Shown here piece after piece: positions 8,985 through 17,233 of a DNA stretch of 64,000 nucleotides (positions are counted from its first letter, which is position 1; each line of letters starts with the position of its first letter). The notes beneath the pieces were generated by a model. The model was not told the origin of the DNA. It did no database searches and saw only the letters and a list, made by a program, of their open reading frames with translations. This DNA comes from Bog-756 sp035949055. Its GTDB lineage: Bacteria > Actinomycetota > Acidimicrobiia > Acidimicrobiales > RAAP-2. The DNA lies in assembly GCA_035949055.1 (NCBI GenBank), contig DASZIO010000060.1:1-64000 (forward strand), written 5' to 3'. Both the position numbers and the translations under genes were made by a program.

Positions 8985-10384
8985 CTGGCTGCGCCGTGCG
9001 GCATGGCCGGATCGAAGATGACACCGGGATTGAGGATCCCGCATGGGTCGAAGGCCGATTTGATCCGGCGCATGAGGTCGATCTTGACCGGGTCCTCGAG
9101 GTCGGCCAGGTACGGTCGCTTCTGCCTCCCGATGCCGTGCTCGCCCGATATGGCTCCGCCCAGGGACACGCCGGCGGCCAGGATGTCGTGCAGGAGGCGA
9201 TGACGCGTGTCGGGTTCTCCCTGCCACACCGAGAGATGGACGTTGCCGTCGCCGGCGTGACCGCATCCCACCACCAACGACGAGGATTGCGACGCCAGGT
9301 CGCCCACAGTGGCCAAGAAGTCCGGGATCGACGCTCTCGGCACCACCACGTCGACGATGTCGTCCGCACCATGGGCCTTCGCGGCCCAGAATGCCCGTTC
9401 CCGGGCCTCGATCAATCGCGTGCCGGCGTGGTCCGGTAGGACATAGACGTCGAGTGCACCCAACTCGGCGAGGGATCCGCCCAGTGTCTCGGTGTCCTCC
9501 TCCAGCCGTGACTCCTGATGGCTCTCGAGGACGACGACCAGGTAGGCCAGGGTGCGTTCGGTGACACCAGGCGAGACCCCGAGGTCAATGCCGGCGTTTG
9601 CGGTGATGCCGGCCATTGATACCAGGTCGATGTACTCCACCACCAGGGGACTCACGCCGCTCGCCACGACGGGGGGCACCGCCTCGGCGATCTGGTCGAG
9701 CGACGAGAACGGGGCGAGGAGCGTCGTTTGGAATTCCGGCCGCGGGTGCAGCCGGAGGGTGGCCTGGGTGACCAGAGCGAGCGTTCCCTCCGACCCGATC
9801 ACCAGTTGGGTCAAGTCGTAGCCACTGGTTGATTTGACGAACTTTCCGCCGGAGGTGATGACCTCGCCCGTGCCCAGGACGGCTTCGACCCCCAGGATGT
9901 GATGGCGGGTCACTCCGTATTTGACCGCCCGCATCCCGCCGGCGTTGGTGGCCACGTTGCCGCCCAGACTGGCCGACTGCTCGCCGGGGAATACGGGGTA
10001 GATCAACCCGTGGGGAAGCAGGGCCGAGTCGAGCTCGCTGAGGGTCACGCCCGGCTCGACCACGGCCACGTGGTTGGCGGTGTCGATCTCGAGGATGCGG
10101 TTCATCCGCTCGAACGACATCACCAGACCGCCCTCTATCGGAACGCATCCACCCGACAGCCCCGTACCGGACCCGCGCGCGGTCAGCGGGACCCGCGCCG
10201 AAGCCGCGGCCCTGACGATGGCGGCCACTTCCGCAGCTGAACCGGGACGGACCACGGCGATGGGGCGCACCGGAGTTGCGCTGAGGGCCTCGTCGTGGGA
10301 CATCTCCTCCCGGACATCGGCGCCCCGATCCAGGTTGGCCGGCCCCACGATGTCGACGAGCCGGTCATCGATCATGGTCGCCAT
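8981..10384 (-). CDS. FAD-linked oxidase of the GlcD/D-lactate dehydrogenase family
   Basis: A VAO/PCMH-type flavoprotein. The FAD-binding half has PLTARGSGTGLSGG, SLGGNVATNAGGMRAVKYG and VIGSEGTLALVTQATL. The C-terminal half has the metal and substrate motifs GCGHAGDGNVHLS and ISGEHGIGRQKRP, ending in FDPCGILNPG. The family oxidises D-2-hydroxy acids such as glycolate or D-lactate to 2-keto acids. I placed the start at ATG 10384 (MATMIDDRL), which fits family length; an in-frame reading up to 10531 is Arg/Pro-rich and unlikely. No strong Shine-Dalgarno is seen, and ATG 10375 is also possible. Its stop overlaps the start of the ThDP enzyme. Confidence 0.9.
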   Translation of the reverse strand: MATMIDDRLVDIVGPANLDRGADVREEMSHDEALSATPVRPIAVVRPGSAAEVAAIVRAAASARVPLTARGSGTGLSGGCVPIEGGLVMSFERMNRILEIDTANHVAVVEPGVTLSELDSALLPHGLIYPVFPGEQSASLGGNVATNAGGMRAVKYGVTRHHILGVEAVLGTGEVITSGGKFVKSTSGYDLTQLVIGSEGTLALVTQATLRLHPRPEFQTTLLAPFSSLDQIAEAVPPVVASGVSPLVVEYIDLVSMAGITANAGIDLGVSPGVTERTLAYLVVVLESHQESRLEEDTETLGGSLAELGALDVYVLPDHAGTRLIEARERAFWAAKAHGADDIVDVVVPRASIPDFLATVGDLASQSSSLVVGCGHAGDGNVHLSVWQGEPDTRHRLLHDILAAGVSLGGAISGEHGIGRQKRPYLADLEDPVKIDLMRRIKSAFDPCGILNPGVIFDPAMPHGAAR

Positions 10385-10578
10385 CCATCCGATGGGTCCG
10401 TGGCCCGGTCGTGGGCTCGGGCCCGCCGCCACTCCGTCATCGCCCACCCTCCCGCTCGGTGCACCGGAACGCTGCTCGTCCGGATCCGTCTGATGTCGCG
10501 GCCGCCCGCTGTCACCGGGGCCGGCTTCCATCCGTCATACGGGTTGAGTATTCAACGAATCGTGGCCGGGAGCCACTC

Positions 10579-10769
10579 GTGTGCGCACTGGTGGCCGCCA
10601 TCCTGGTCGGGGTGAAAGACCTCGCCCGTTCCAAGCGCTTCTACCAGGAAGGACTGGGCTGCCCCATCGAGCAGGACCTCGCCAATGTCGTTGAGCTCGA
10701 CCCGGTCCGGGATCCTCGGGTACTTCAAGCGACCCGGACGGCCACCACTGGATTGTCGTAGCCGGCTGA
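10579..10769 (+). pseudogene. Decayed VOC/glyoxalase-like gene with internal deletion and frameshift
   Basis: From GTG 10579 the frame reads VGVKDLARSKRFYQEGLG followed by CPIEQD, a classic first beta-alpha unit of a VOC protein. After about 40 codons homology stops. In a different frame the sequence then reads GYF and, shifted again, SDPDGHHWIVVAG and a stop at 10767-10769, which is the normal C-terminal metal-binding end of the same family. The central part, about 70 residues, is missing. Both ends match one family in the right order and strand, so a deletion remnant is the simplest reading. Confidence 0.75.
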
Positions 10770-10823
10770 TCGTCCCGGCCCGGCCCACCGCGGCGTCGAC
10801 GGACCGGGTGTACCTTGCCGAAC

Positions 10824-11264
10824 ATGATCGTCGGCGAGGCGACAACCACCGTCGGTGTCCCGCCCGAGGAGGTGTTCGACTTCGTCCTGGACCTCGAGCG
10901 GTACCGGCAGGCGGACTACAAGATCGGTCGGGTCGGGGCCGTCGAGCGGGACGGCGATCAGGGCACGGCCACGTTCTCCGGCCGCATCCGTGGATTTCCC
11001 GGACCGTCTGGCACCTACCCGTTCGTGGTGACCCCGTCTCGCCTGGCCTTTGGGTCCGCGGTCGCCGGACCGGCTCGCTGGTTCCTCGACTTCGAGGGCA
11101 CCTTCGACTGCCGGGTGACCGAGGCGGGGACGCAGGTCACCCATCGGGAGGTATTCGACTTCAGGAGCCCGTGGCGGTGGTTCGTCGAGCCGCTGCTCCG
11201 GCGGTGGCTCGAGTCTGACACGACCGAGGAGATGACCCGCTTCAAGGAGCTCCTCGACCCCTGA
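10824..11264 (+). CDS. SRPBCC (polyketide cyclase/START-like) protein
   Basis: A 146-aa SRPBCC-fold protein. It opens with MIVGEATTTVGVPPEEVFDF, typical of the first strand and helix of the family, and ends in the long C-terminal helix FVEPLLRRWLESDTTEEMTR. Such proteins bind hydrophobic ligands in a helix-grip cavity; the ligand is unknown. The ATG at 10824 has no Shine-Dalgarno but has TACCTT at 10811-10816, the position expected for a leaderless transcript. A TTG three codons upstream is less likely. Confidence 0.82.
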   Translation: MIVGEATTTVGVPPEEVFDFVLDLERYRQADYKIGRVGAVERDGDQGTATFSGRIRGFPGPSGTYPFVVTPSRLAFGSAVAGPARWFLDFEGTFDCRVTEAGTQVTHREVFDFRSPWRWFVEPLLRRWLESDTTEEMTRFKELLDP

Positions 11265-11274
11265 TCCGGGAGGG

Positions 11275-11784
11275 TCAGAAGGGGAGCCCGTCGACGTGCA
11301 GAGCCGAATCCGGCAGCGAACCACCTTCGAGGAACGGCGTCCAGCAGGTCACGAGGGGCACCTCCACCCGCCCACTCGGTTGGTCCGCCGTCACCCGGTC
11401 CTCCATCGGATGCCAGCCGAGGCTCTGGTAGAAGGGCACCCGCTCGGTGCGACAGAACAGCATTCCGACCGGTGGACCGAGCCGACCCATCCGCTCCATG
11501 GCCGCGGCCACCAATTGGTGACCCAGACCGTTCCCGCGATGGGCCCGATGGACCATGACGCCTCCGAGGCCAACCACCTGGAGCTGCTCACCACTCGCCG
11601 CGCCGATGTCGGCCGGCACCCAACCCGCGTGGGCGATGATCCGTCCCTCTTCCACCAGGGCTACGTGGCCGGATTTCTCCCTCCAGTCCATCCCCAGGTG
11701 GTCGGTCCCGTAGGGGTCCTGTTCGCCGTCGACGATCTGCCCGTACTCGTCAGGGCCGAAGTGGGTGAGCTCGATGACCTTCAC
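11275..11784 (-). CDS. GNAT-family N-acetyltransferase
   Basis: A 169-aa GNAT protein. The acetyl-CoA-binding motif A is HRAHRGNGLGHQLVAAAMER (R-x-x-G-x-G/L pattern), preceded by the beta-4 strand VVGLGGVMV. A beta-5 strand (VGMLFCRTERVPFYQSLGW) with the family's Tyr follows. The acceptor amine is unknown. The start is GTG 11784, with TACCTT at 11791-11796 on the coding strand 6 nt upstream, suggesting leaderless translation. It is convergent with the SRPBCC gene; the stops are 10 nt apart. Confidence 0.88.
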   Translation of the reverse strand: MKVIELTHFGPDEYGQIVDGEQDPYGTDHLGMDWREKSGHVALVEEGRIIAHAGWVPADIGAASGEQLQVVGLGGVMVHRAHRGNGLGHQLVAAAMERMGRLGPPVGMLFCRTERVPFYQSLGWHPMEDRVTADQPSGRVEVPLVTCWTPFLEGGSLPDSALHVDGLPF

Positions 11785-11846
11785 GCGCCCAAGGTAGTCG
11801 AGGCATCCTGGCCGCCCCGATCGTCTCGGATGGCAGACTCTTGGCC

Positions 11847-12251
11847 ATGACCGCTGATGGGAGGTTCCGGCTGGAGGTCGTTCCCGTCCACCTCGGTTTG
11901 GGCGCCACCGTCGAGCGGCAGCCCGACTTCACCGGAGACCCGAGCTGGTACGAGCAGTACGGCGAGCGGGTTGCTCCCGACGGGGCTGAAGGGCGTCTCG
12001 TCACCATGCACACCTTCGACGAGTCCTGGGACTCCTGGGAAGTCCACCCCAAGGGCGAGGAGCTGGTGCTGTGCATCGAGGGATCGATCACCTTGTTCCA
12101 GGAGACGCGAACAGGGGTGCAGGCGGTGACACTCGGTGCAGGTGAGGCCATCGTGAACCCGCCGGGGGTGTGGCACACGGCGGATGTCACGAACCGGGCC
12201 ACGGCACTGTTCATCACCGCCGGGATGAACACCGAGAACCGCCCACGCTGA
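11847..12251 (+). CDS. Cupin-domain protein
   Basis: A 134-aa single cupin. Motif 1 appears as WEVHPKGEELVLCIEG and motif 2 as GEAIVNPPGVWHTADV, with the usual His and Glu positions retained. Small cupins of this size act as metal-dependent isomerases, dioxygenases or sensors; nothing here decides between them. ATG at 11847 is used; CAGACT at 11834-11839 could be a weak -10 for a leaderless start. Confidence 0.85.
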   Translation: MTADGRFRLEVVPVHLGLGATVERQPDFTGDPSWYEQYGERVAPDGAEGRLVTMHTFDESWDSWEVHPKGEELVLCIEGSITLFQETRTGVQAVTLGAGEAIVNPPGVWHTADVTNRATALFITAGMNTENRPR

Positions 12252-12290
12252 TCTCGGCCCGGGCCTTCCCGTTCTTGCGGACGACGCCGG

Positions 12291-12623
12291 TCAGAGGATC
12301 CCGCCGACGAACCCGGCGATGGCCAATACCAAGGTGCCCGCGGCCAACATGCGGCAGGCGGATTCGCTCATGGGGCCCTGGACCCGACCGGGGCGGCGCA
12401 GGCGGCGTCCGAGCCGCATGCCGACCGCCCAGATGACGGCGCCGGTGGCGATGAGAGCCAGGGTGATGCCCTCCCGGTCCCCGTGCAACGGCCAGAGCCG
12501 TCGCAACACGATGGCCACCGTGACGGCCACGGCCAGGCCGGACCGGTTCCAGGCCAGGTCGGTGCGCTCCCGCGCCAGTCCCATGTCCCTGGTCGGATCC
12601 TCGGGGTCTTCGTCGTCGGGCAC
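12291..12623 (-). CDS. DUF202-family membrane protein (second of a pair)
   Basis: A 110-aa protein with three predicted membrane segments. It carries the family signature LARERTDLAWNRSGLAV, followed by hydrophobic segments LALIATGAVIWAVGM and MLAAGTLVLAIAGFVGGIL. GTG at 12623 starts 9 nt after the stop of the neighbouring DUF202 gene, so the two form an operon. DUF202 proteins are small integral membrane proteins of unknown role; pairing suggests a heteromeric complex, which is inference. Confidence 0.88.
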   Translation of the reverse strand: MPDDEDPEDPTRDMGLARERTDLAWNRSGLAVAVTVAIVLRRLWPLHGDREGITLALIATGAVIWAVGMRLGRRLRRPGRVQGPMSESACRMLAAGTLVLAIAGFVGGIL

Positions 12624-12632
12624 GGCTGGTGG

Positions 12633-12989
12633 CTACCTCGAGCCGATCAGGGCCAGCACGACGGCGATGACGGCGACGGCGCCGATACCGATCGACAGGA
12701 CGAGCGGCATGGGCGAGCGGGGCAATGGCTCGTTGCGCCGCATCGCCTGCTCGTTCGCCTTCCAGTGGAGGAAACTGGTGAGGGCGACCAGCGCGCCGAG
12801 GGCGATGAGCGGAAGGCCGAGGATCCGTGGTCCCCCGTTCACGTGGAATTCGGGAAGCAGCTGTGTGGCGGCGACCCCGGTGGCGATGAGTGCCAGGGCG
12901 GTGCGGTTCCAAGCCAGGAAAGTGCGCTCGTTGGCATAGGTGAACCTGACGTCTGGCTCCGCTTCCTCCACCGGTTGGTCCTCGCTCAT
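12633..12989 (-). CDS. DUF202/YidH-like membrane protein (first of a pair)
   Basis: A 118-aa protein with the signature YANERTFLAWNRTALALIA and three membrane segments, including ILGLPLIALGALVALTSFL and a C-terminal VLSIGIGAVAVIAVVLALIG. The start is ATG 12989 (MSEDQPVEEAEPDVRF); upstream in-frame sequence overlaps the divergent SRPBCC gene and looks non-coding. It precedes the second DUF202 gene by 9 nt. Confidence 0.88.
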   Translation of the reverse strand: MSEDQPVEEAEPDVRFTYANERTFLAWNRTALALIATGVAATQLLPEFHVNGGPRILGLPLIALGALVALTSFLHWKANEQAMRRNEPLPRSPMPLVLSIGIGAVAVIAVVLALIGSR

Positions 12990-13094
12990 CTGTCGGGTCA
13001 GCCTACTGAACCCGTCGCGTCGCTCCCGGTATGCAGGGACGTCGGTGCCACCGGTCCCCGCACTTGTCCGCTCGGCCTGTGGCACCATGGGGAC

Positions 13095-13586
13095 ATGATC
13101 GTCGAGCGCCTGGAAGTGCAGCGGACCATCGCCGCCGAGCCGTCGGCTGTCTTCCGGATCCTGAGCGACCCCGAGGGGCACGTGACCATCGACAGCTCGG
13201 GAATGCTGATGAGTGCGACCGGCGAGCGAGTGACTGCCGTTGGAGACAGCTTCGTGGTCCACATGGACCGCGAAGCGCTGAACGACTACCCGATGGGACG
13301 CTACGACGTCACCGTGAATATCACCGAGTTCGAACCTGACCGCGAGATCGCCTGGACCATCCTCGGCCAGATCCGCCCCCAGATCGGCCACGTCTACGGC
13401 TACCGGCTCGAGCCGGTCGAAGAGGGCACACTCGTCACCTCGTACTACGACTGGTCGGGGATCGATCCGGTCTGGAAGGAGGCGGGGATCTTCCCGGTGC
13501 TGTCGGAGGGCGCGCTGCGCGCCACGCTGGGAATCCTCGATCGGACGGTAAGGCGCGACAGTCGGGGCGAGACCGCGTCAGGCTGA
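13095..13586 (+). CDS. SRPBCC-family protein
   Basis: A 163-aa helix-grip protein: MIVERLEVQRTIAAEPSAVF is the first strand and helix, with later strands IAWTILGQIRPQIGHVYGY and TLVTSYYDWSGIDPVWKEAG. No catalytic residues can be assigned. The ATG at 13095 lies 105 nt from the divergent DUF202 start. CACCAT at 13083-13088 is a weak -10 candidate. It lies 32 nt before the NUDIX-VOC gene on the same strand. Confidence 0.85.
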   Translation: MIVERLEVQRTIAAEPSAVFRILSDPEGHVTIDSSGMLMSATGERVTAVGDSFVVHMDREALNDYPMGRYDVTVNITEFEPDREIAWTILGQIRPQIGHVYGYRLEPVEEGTLVTSYYDWSGIDPVWKEAGIFPVLSEGALRATLGILDRTVRRDSRGETASG

Positions 13587-13618
13587 GGGAGTTCCCCTTG
13601 GGGAGGAGACGTACCCCG

Positions 13619-14518
13619 ATGGCCATCGCACCCCATATCCGTCGGCTTCGTCAATTGGTGGGGAACGAGCTCCTGGTGCTCCCGTCGGTGGCGGTGTTCC
13701 CGATGGACGGCGAGAGGCGCGTGCTCTTGGTCCGGACCATCGACACCGAGCAGTGGGCCGCCATCGGCGGCGCGGTCGAACCAGACGAATCGCCCAGGCA
13801 GGCGGCCCTGCGGGAAGCCGAGGAGGAGGCCGGGGTCGTCCTTCGGCTGGGGTCGATCCGAGCGGTTCTGGGCGGCCCGGCCTACCGGATGACCTACCCC
13901 AATGGGGATCGGACGTCGTATGTCTCGACCGTGTTCGACGCCCAGGTCATCGGAGGCGTGCCGCGGCCCGACGGAGATGAGACGTCGGCCGTGCAGTGGT
14001 GGGACACGGCTCGGCTGCCGGCCGAGGAGATGAGCCCGTTCACTCGGGCGTTGATACGGGACGCCCGGATCGCTTCTCGCCCCGGTGAACGGACCAGCCG
14101 CCCACCCACTCGATCGCGGTCCGTTGCGGCCGACCGCCGGACCGGTCAGAATCGGCCTATGCAGCCCCTCGGTGTCCACCATGTTTCGGTCAACGTCCCC
14201 GACGTGGACACGAACGTCGCCTTCTACGTCGACGTCCTGGGCGGAGCGCTTCGGGACGATCGTCCCGAACTGGGAATCGGGGGCGCGTGGCTCGATTTCG
14301 GTGGGCAGCAGGTCCATCTGGTCGAGGCTCCGCCACCGACCAATGCCGGGCAACACTTCGCCCTCCGGGTGGCCGACCTGGCGGCCACGGTCGACGAGCT
14401 GCGGTCGAAAGGCGTCGCCGTCGGCGAACCGATGAGCGTCGGCACCAACCGTCAGACGTTCATCACGGATCCAGCCGGCAACACCATCGAGCTCCATCAG
14501 GTCGGCGCAGCCGGCTGA
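13619..14518 (+). CDS. NUDIX hydrolase fused in frame to a VOC-domain protein
   Basis: One uninterrupted frame of about 300 codons. Residues 1-150 are a NUDIX hydrolase with a perfect Nudix box at Gly51-Val73 (ending REAEEEAGV), so it should hydrolyse a nucleoside-diphosphate-linked substrate. An Arg/Ser/Thr-rich linker of about 25 residues follows. Residues 181-300 are a VOC domain starting MQPLGVHHVSVNVPDVDTNV, with the closing motif TDPAGNTIELHQ. I start at ATG 13619, with GGAGGAG upstream though 12 nt away; TTG 13598 is an alternative. The linker is low-complexity. The VOC Met at 14159 has CAGAAT 6 nt before it, so separate leaderless initiation of the VOC half is possible. Confidence 0.8.
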   Translation: MAIAPHIRRLRQLVGNELLVLPSVAVFPMDGERRVLLVRTIDTEQWAAIGGAVEPDESPRQAALREAEEEAGVVLRLGSIRAVLGGPAYRMTYPNGDRTSYVSTVFDAQVIGGVPRPDGDETSAVQWWDTARLPAEEMSPFTRALIRDARIASRPGERTSRPPTRSRSVAADRRTGQNRPMQPLGVHHVSVNVPDVDTNVAFYVDVLGGALRDDRPELGIGGAWLDFGGQQVHLVEAPPPTNAGQHFALRVADLAATVDELRSKGVAVGEPMSVGTNRQTFITDPAGNTIELHQVGAAG

Positions 14519-14549
14519 TCCGACGACCCAATCGTTCGAAACAGAGTTC

Positions 14550-15248
14550 GTGCTCTACATCCACGAGGTTCACCAGGTCGTCGGCAAGCGAGCGAGCGAG
14601 TTCGAAGCGGCCTACCGGGACGGTTGGATGTCGGAACTGGCGAAGGGCCCGGACGCGAGGTTGCTCTGGTACCTGGATCTGGCCCATGGCAGCGGGCTGG
14701 CCTACCGGGCGGTGACCATCACCGCGGTGGCCGACGGTGCGGCGTGGCAGCGGTTGGCGGACCGGGTGGCCACTGGAGACCTTCGATCGTGGGCGCGACA
14801 GCTCGACGGGGTGCAGCACCAATCCACCAGTCGGGTCATGATGCCGTTGCCGTGGTCGCCGTCGATCGGCTTGGACGATGTCCCGACGGCTCCCGCCGAC
14901 CACGAACCGACCATGTACATGGAGGACACCATGTGGCCCTTCCCGGGCAAGATCGGCGAGTACATCGAGGCGGCCGGTGGCGTCTACCGGCGCTCGCTGG
15001 GATCCCATGACGCCCGGGTGGGGCTGAGCATCGAGCTCGCCTACCAGACCGTGCCCGGAGCCGGACGCCATCCCGAGGTGACGTTGATGCAGAGGATCTC
15101 GAGCCTTTCGCCGCTCATCCACCTGCTGACGAACGACATTCCCCCCGAGGTCACCCAACCCGGGTCGTGGATGCACGACGCGCTGGAGCTCCGGGACCAA
15201 TGGCAGTCGCGATTGCTGAGGAGTGCCGTATGGTCACCCCTCCCGTGA
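14550..15248 (+). CDS. NIPSNAP-like/dimeric alpha-beta barrel protein, tandem paralog 1
   Basis: A 232-aa protein starting at GTG 14550. It has two similar halves: an N-terminal MLYIHEVHQVVGKRASEFEA unit and a second barrel-like unit from TMYMEDTMWPFPGKIGEYIE. It ends ALELRDQWQSRLLRSAVWSP. It is clearly paralogous to the next gene along its full length. The fold resembles NIPSNAP or ABM-type dimeric alpha/beta barrels, but no function can be assigned. Start and stop are clear; no strong ribosome binding site is seen. Confidence 0.78.
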   Translation: MLYIHEVHQVVGKRASEFEAAYRDGWMSELAKGPDARLLWYLDLAHGSGLAYRAVTITAVADGAAWQRLADRVATGDLRSWARQLDGVQHQSTSRVMMPLPWSPSIGLDDVPTAPADHEPTMYMEDTMWPFPGKIGEYIEAAGGVYRRSLGSHDARVGLSIELAYQTVPGAGRHPEVTLMQRISSLSPLIHLLTNDIPPEVTQPGSWMHDALELRDQWQSRLLRSAVWSPLP

Positions 15249-15325
15249 GCTGCACGTGTCGATTGGACCGACGCTGCCGCCCTCCGAAGCGTCAACCGCG
15301 GCCCTACCGGCCCGGGGTGGCGTGA

Positions 15326-16033
15326 ATGCTCTTCCTCCACGAAACCCACAAGGTGATCGGCAAGCACGCCTCGGCGTTCGAGGACCTCTATCGCAACGAG
15401 TGGTTGGGCGGCCTGGCCCGGAGCGGAGATGCCAGGCTGGTGTGGTACCTGAACCACGCCATGGGGAGCGGGCCGGCATACCAGGTCGTCACGATCACGG
15501 CGGTCGCCGACGGCCTGGCCTGGGAATCGCTCCTGCACCGGATGACCACGGGAGACCTGAGCTCAGCGGCCGCTCGACTCGACTCCTACCGCTATCAGGT
15601 CGAGGGGAAGATGCTCACGCCGGTGTCGTGGTCAGCCCTTCAGGATGTCGATCTCGAGCTCGTCCCGACCGACGCCGGCGAGCATGAATTGTCGCTGTAC
15701 ATGCAGGACACCGGCTGGCCGGACAAGCCCCTCGATGCGTACATCGAGCTGTGGGACAAGGACTACTGGCAGTTCATGCGCAAGATCCCGAAGGAGCACC
15801 AGCTCCTCGACATCGTGGCCTGCTTCCAGGTGGCCCACGGCTCCGGTGTCCGGCCTGAGGCGATCCTCATGCAGAAGATCATGAACTTCACCACCCTCGG
15901 GCACCTGCTCACCAGCGTCGAAGACTACGACCCGAGCACCTGGCCCGGTTCCTACATGGCCAAGGGGCTGGAGATCCGTGACCAATGGGAGAGCAAGCTG
16001 CTGCGCACCAGCTCGTGGTCCCCACTCTGGTAG
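15326..16033 (+). CDS. NIPSNAP-like/dimeric alpha-beta barrel protein, tandem paralog 2
   Basis: A 235-aa paralog of the preceding gene. MLFLHETHKVIGKHASAFED matches the paralog's opening almost residue by residue. Both share an AxQ/RxVTITAVADG segment, a MQDTGWP/MEDTMWP segment and an LEIRDQWESKLLRTSSWSP ending. The 77-nt spacer and shared strand indicate a tandem duplication that has diverged. GGGGTGG lies just upstream of the ATG. It converges on the FAD oxidoreductase gene, with 3 nt between stop codons. Confidence 0.8.
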   Translation: MLFLHETHKVIGKHASAFEDLYRNEWLGGLARSGDARLVWYLNHAMGSGPAYQVVTITAVADGLAWESLLHRMTTGDLSSAAARLDSYRYQVEGKMLTPVSWSALQDVDLELVPTDAGEHELSLYMQDTGWPDKPLDAYIELWDKDYWQFMRKIPKEHQLLDIVACFQVAHGSGVRPEAILMQKIMNFTTLGHLLTSVEDYDPSTWPGSYMAKGLEIRDQWESKLLRTSSWSPLW

Positions 16034-16036
16034 CGA

Positions 16037-17233
16037 TCAGGACCCCTCCGGGTCGTGACGATCGCCGCGCTCCACGGCGAACCGCCCCGGGGAGCACATA
16101 GCCAGCACGTCGGACCCGGTCGCCCGCTCGGATGCCCCGGCGCCGTAGGGGTCCCCGAGCACGGAGGACGCCACCAGCCGGGCGCTGTACGGGCCGAGGA
16201 GGAGACCCTCCGCCCCATGACCGGTGGCCACGAGCGCATTGGACCAGCCGGGTAGCCGGCCGAGGATCGGCCGCCCGTCGGGGGTGGCGGGTCGAGACCC
16301 GACCCGGATCTCGGCCACCGACGCCTGGGCCAGCCCCGGGGCGGTGCGAAGGCACTCGCGGAGCAATTGGTGGACCCCTTCGGCGGTCGGGCGGTGATCG
16401 AACCCGGCGGCGGCCTCCATCGTTCCCCCGCATGCCACCCTCCCGTCGGGCCACGGCACGAGGTAGAAGGAGAGGACGGGCTGGACGATGCACCAGCCGC
16501 GGCTGTCGGTCCCGGGTAGGAGGAGATGGATGATCTGCCCCTTCAGCGGACTCACCGGGAGCCTCGTGCCGAACATGGCCGCGGTCTGACCGGACCACGC
16601 TCCTCCGGCGACCACCACTGCGGCCGAAGTCACGGCTCCCTCGGATGTGAGCACACCCCGGACGACCCCCTCCCGGGCACCGGCGTCGATCCCGGTGACC
16701 GCGGCGTGGATCGTCTGCAGCCCGCGGGCAGTGGCCGCGCGCCCGATGGCGTGGTTGAGCGCCCGGCCGTCGACGCGGCGGCCGGCCGGGTTGTACAGGG
16801 CGCGCCGGACCGGACCGAGGGGCGGGAAGCGGGGGGCCAGATCCTCGGGGTCGAGCTCCGCCACCGTCGCCGGGCACCGTCTCATGGCCAAGCCCACTGC
16901 CTCTTCCATGACCGCGTCGTCTCCCGGGCGCTCCGCCACCAGGACCGATCCGGTGACCGACCAGCCGGTGTCGACCGCCCCGTCGTCGGTCAGACGAGCG
17001 ACCAGCTCCTCGTAGTGCCGGGCGGCGGCGAGGCCGAAGGCGAAGGTCCCCGGGTCGGGGTCCTGGCTCGTCTCGGGCGAGAGGATGCCCGCCCCGGCGT
17101 CGGTGGCCCGGCCGGGGTCATGACGATCGATCAACACGGTGCCGGCCCCGGCCGATACCAGTTCGTAGGCGAGCGACGTCCCGACCAGCCCACCTCCGAT
17201 CACCGCGACGTCGGCGACGACCCGACTGGTCAC
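16037..17233 (-). CDS. FAD-dependent amine oxidoreductase (DAO family, glycine/sarcosine oxidase-like)
   Basis: A 398-aa DAO-family flavoprotein. The dinucleotide-binding motif DVAVIGGGLVGTSLAYEL is at residues 8-25. AAVVVAGGAWSGQ and the C-terminal FAD-contact motif GHGAEGLLLGPYSARLVA are also present. The family oxidises secondary amines or D-amino acids such as sarcosine and glycine. GTG 17233 forms a GTGA overlap with the stop of folD. Linkage to folD suggests that its product formaldehyde, or a methylene-folate, enters the C1 pool; this is inference. Confidence 0.9.
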   Translation of the reverse strand: MTSRVVADVAVIGGGLVGTSLAYELVSAGAGTVLIDRHDPGRATDAGAGILSPETSQDPDPGTFAFGLAAARHYEELVARLTDDGAVDTGWSVTGSVLVAERPGDDAVMEEAVGLAMRRCPATVAELDPEDLAPRFPPLGPVRRALYNPAGRRVDGRALNHAIGRAATARGLQTIHAAVTGIDAGAREGVVRGVLTSEGAVTSAAVVVAGGAWSGQTAAMFGTRLPVSPLKGQIIHLLLPGTDSRGWCIVQPVLSFYLVPWPDGRVACGGTMEAAAGFDHRPTAEGVHQLLRECLRTAPGLAQASVAEIRVGSRPATPDGRPILGRLPGWSNALVATGHGAEGLLLGPYSARLVASSVLGDPYGAGASERATGSDVLAMCSPGRFAVERGDRHDPEGS

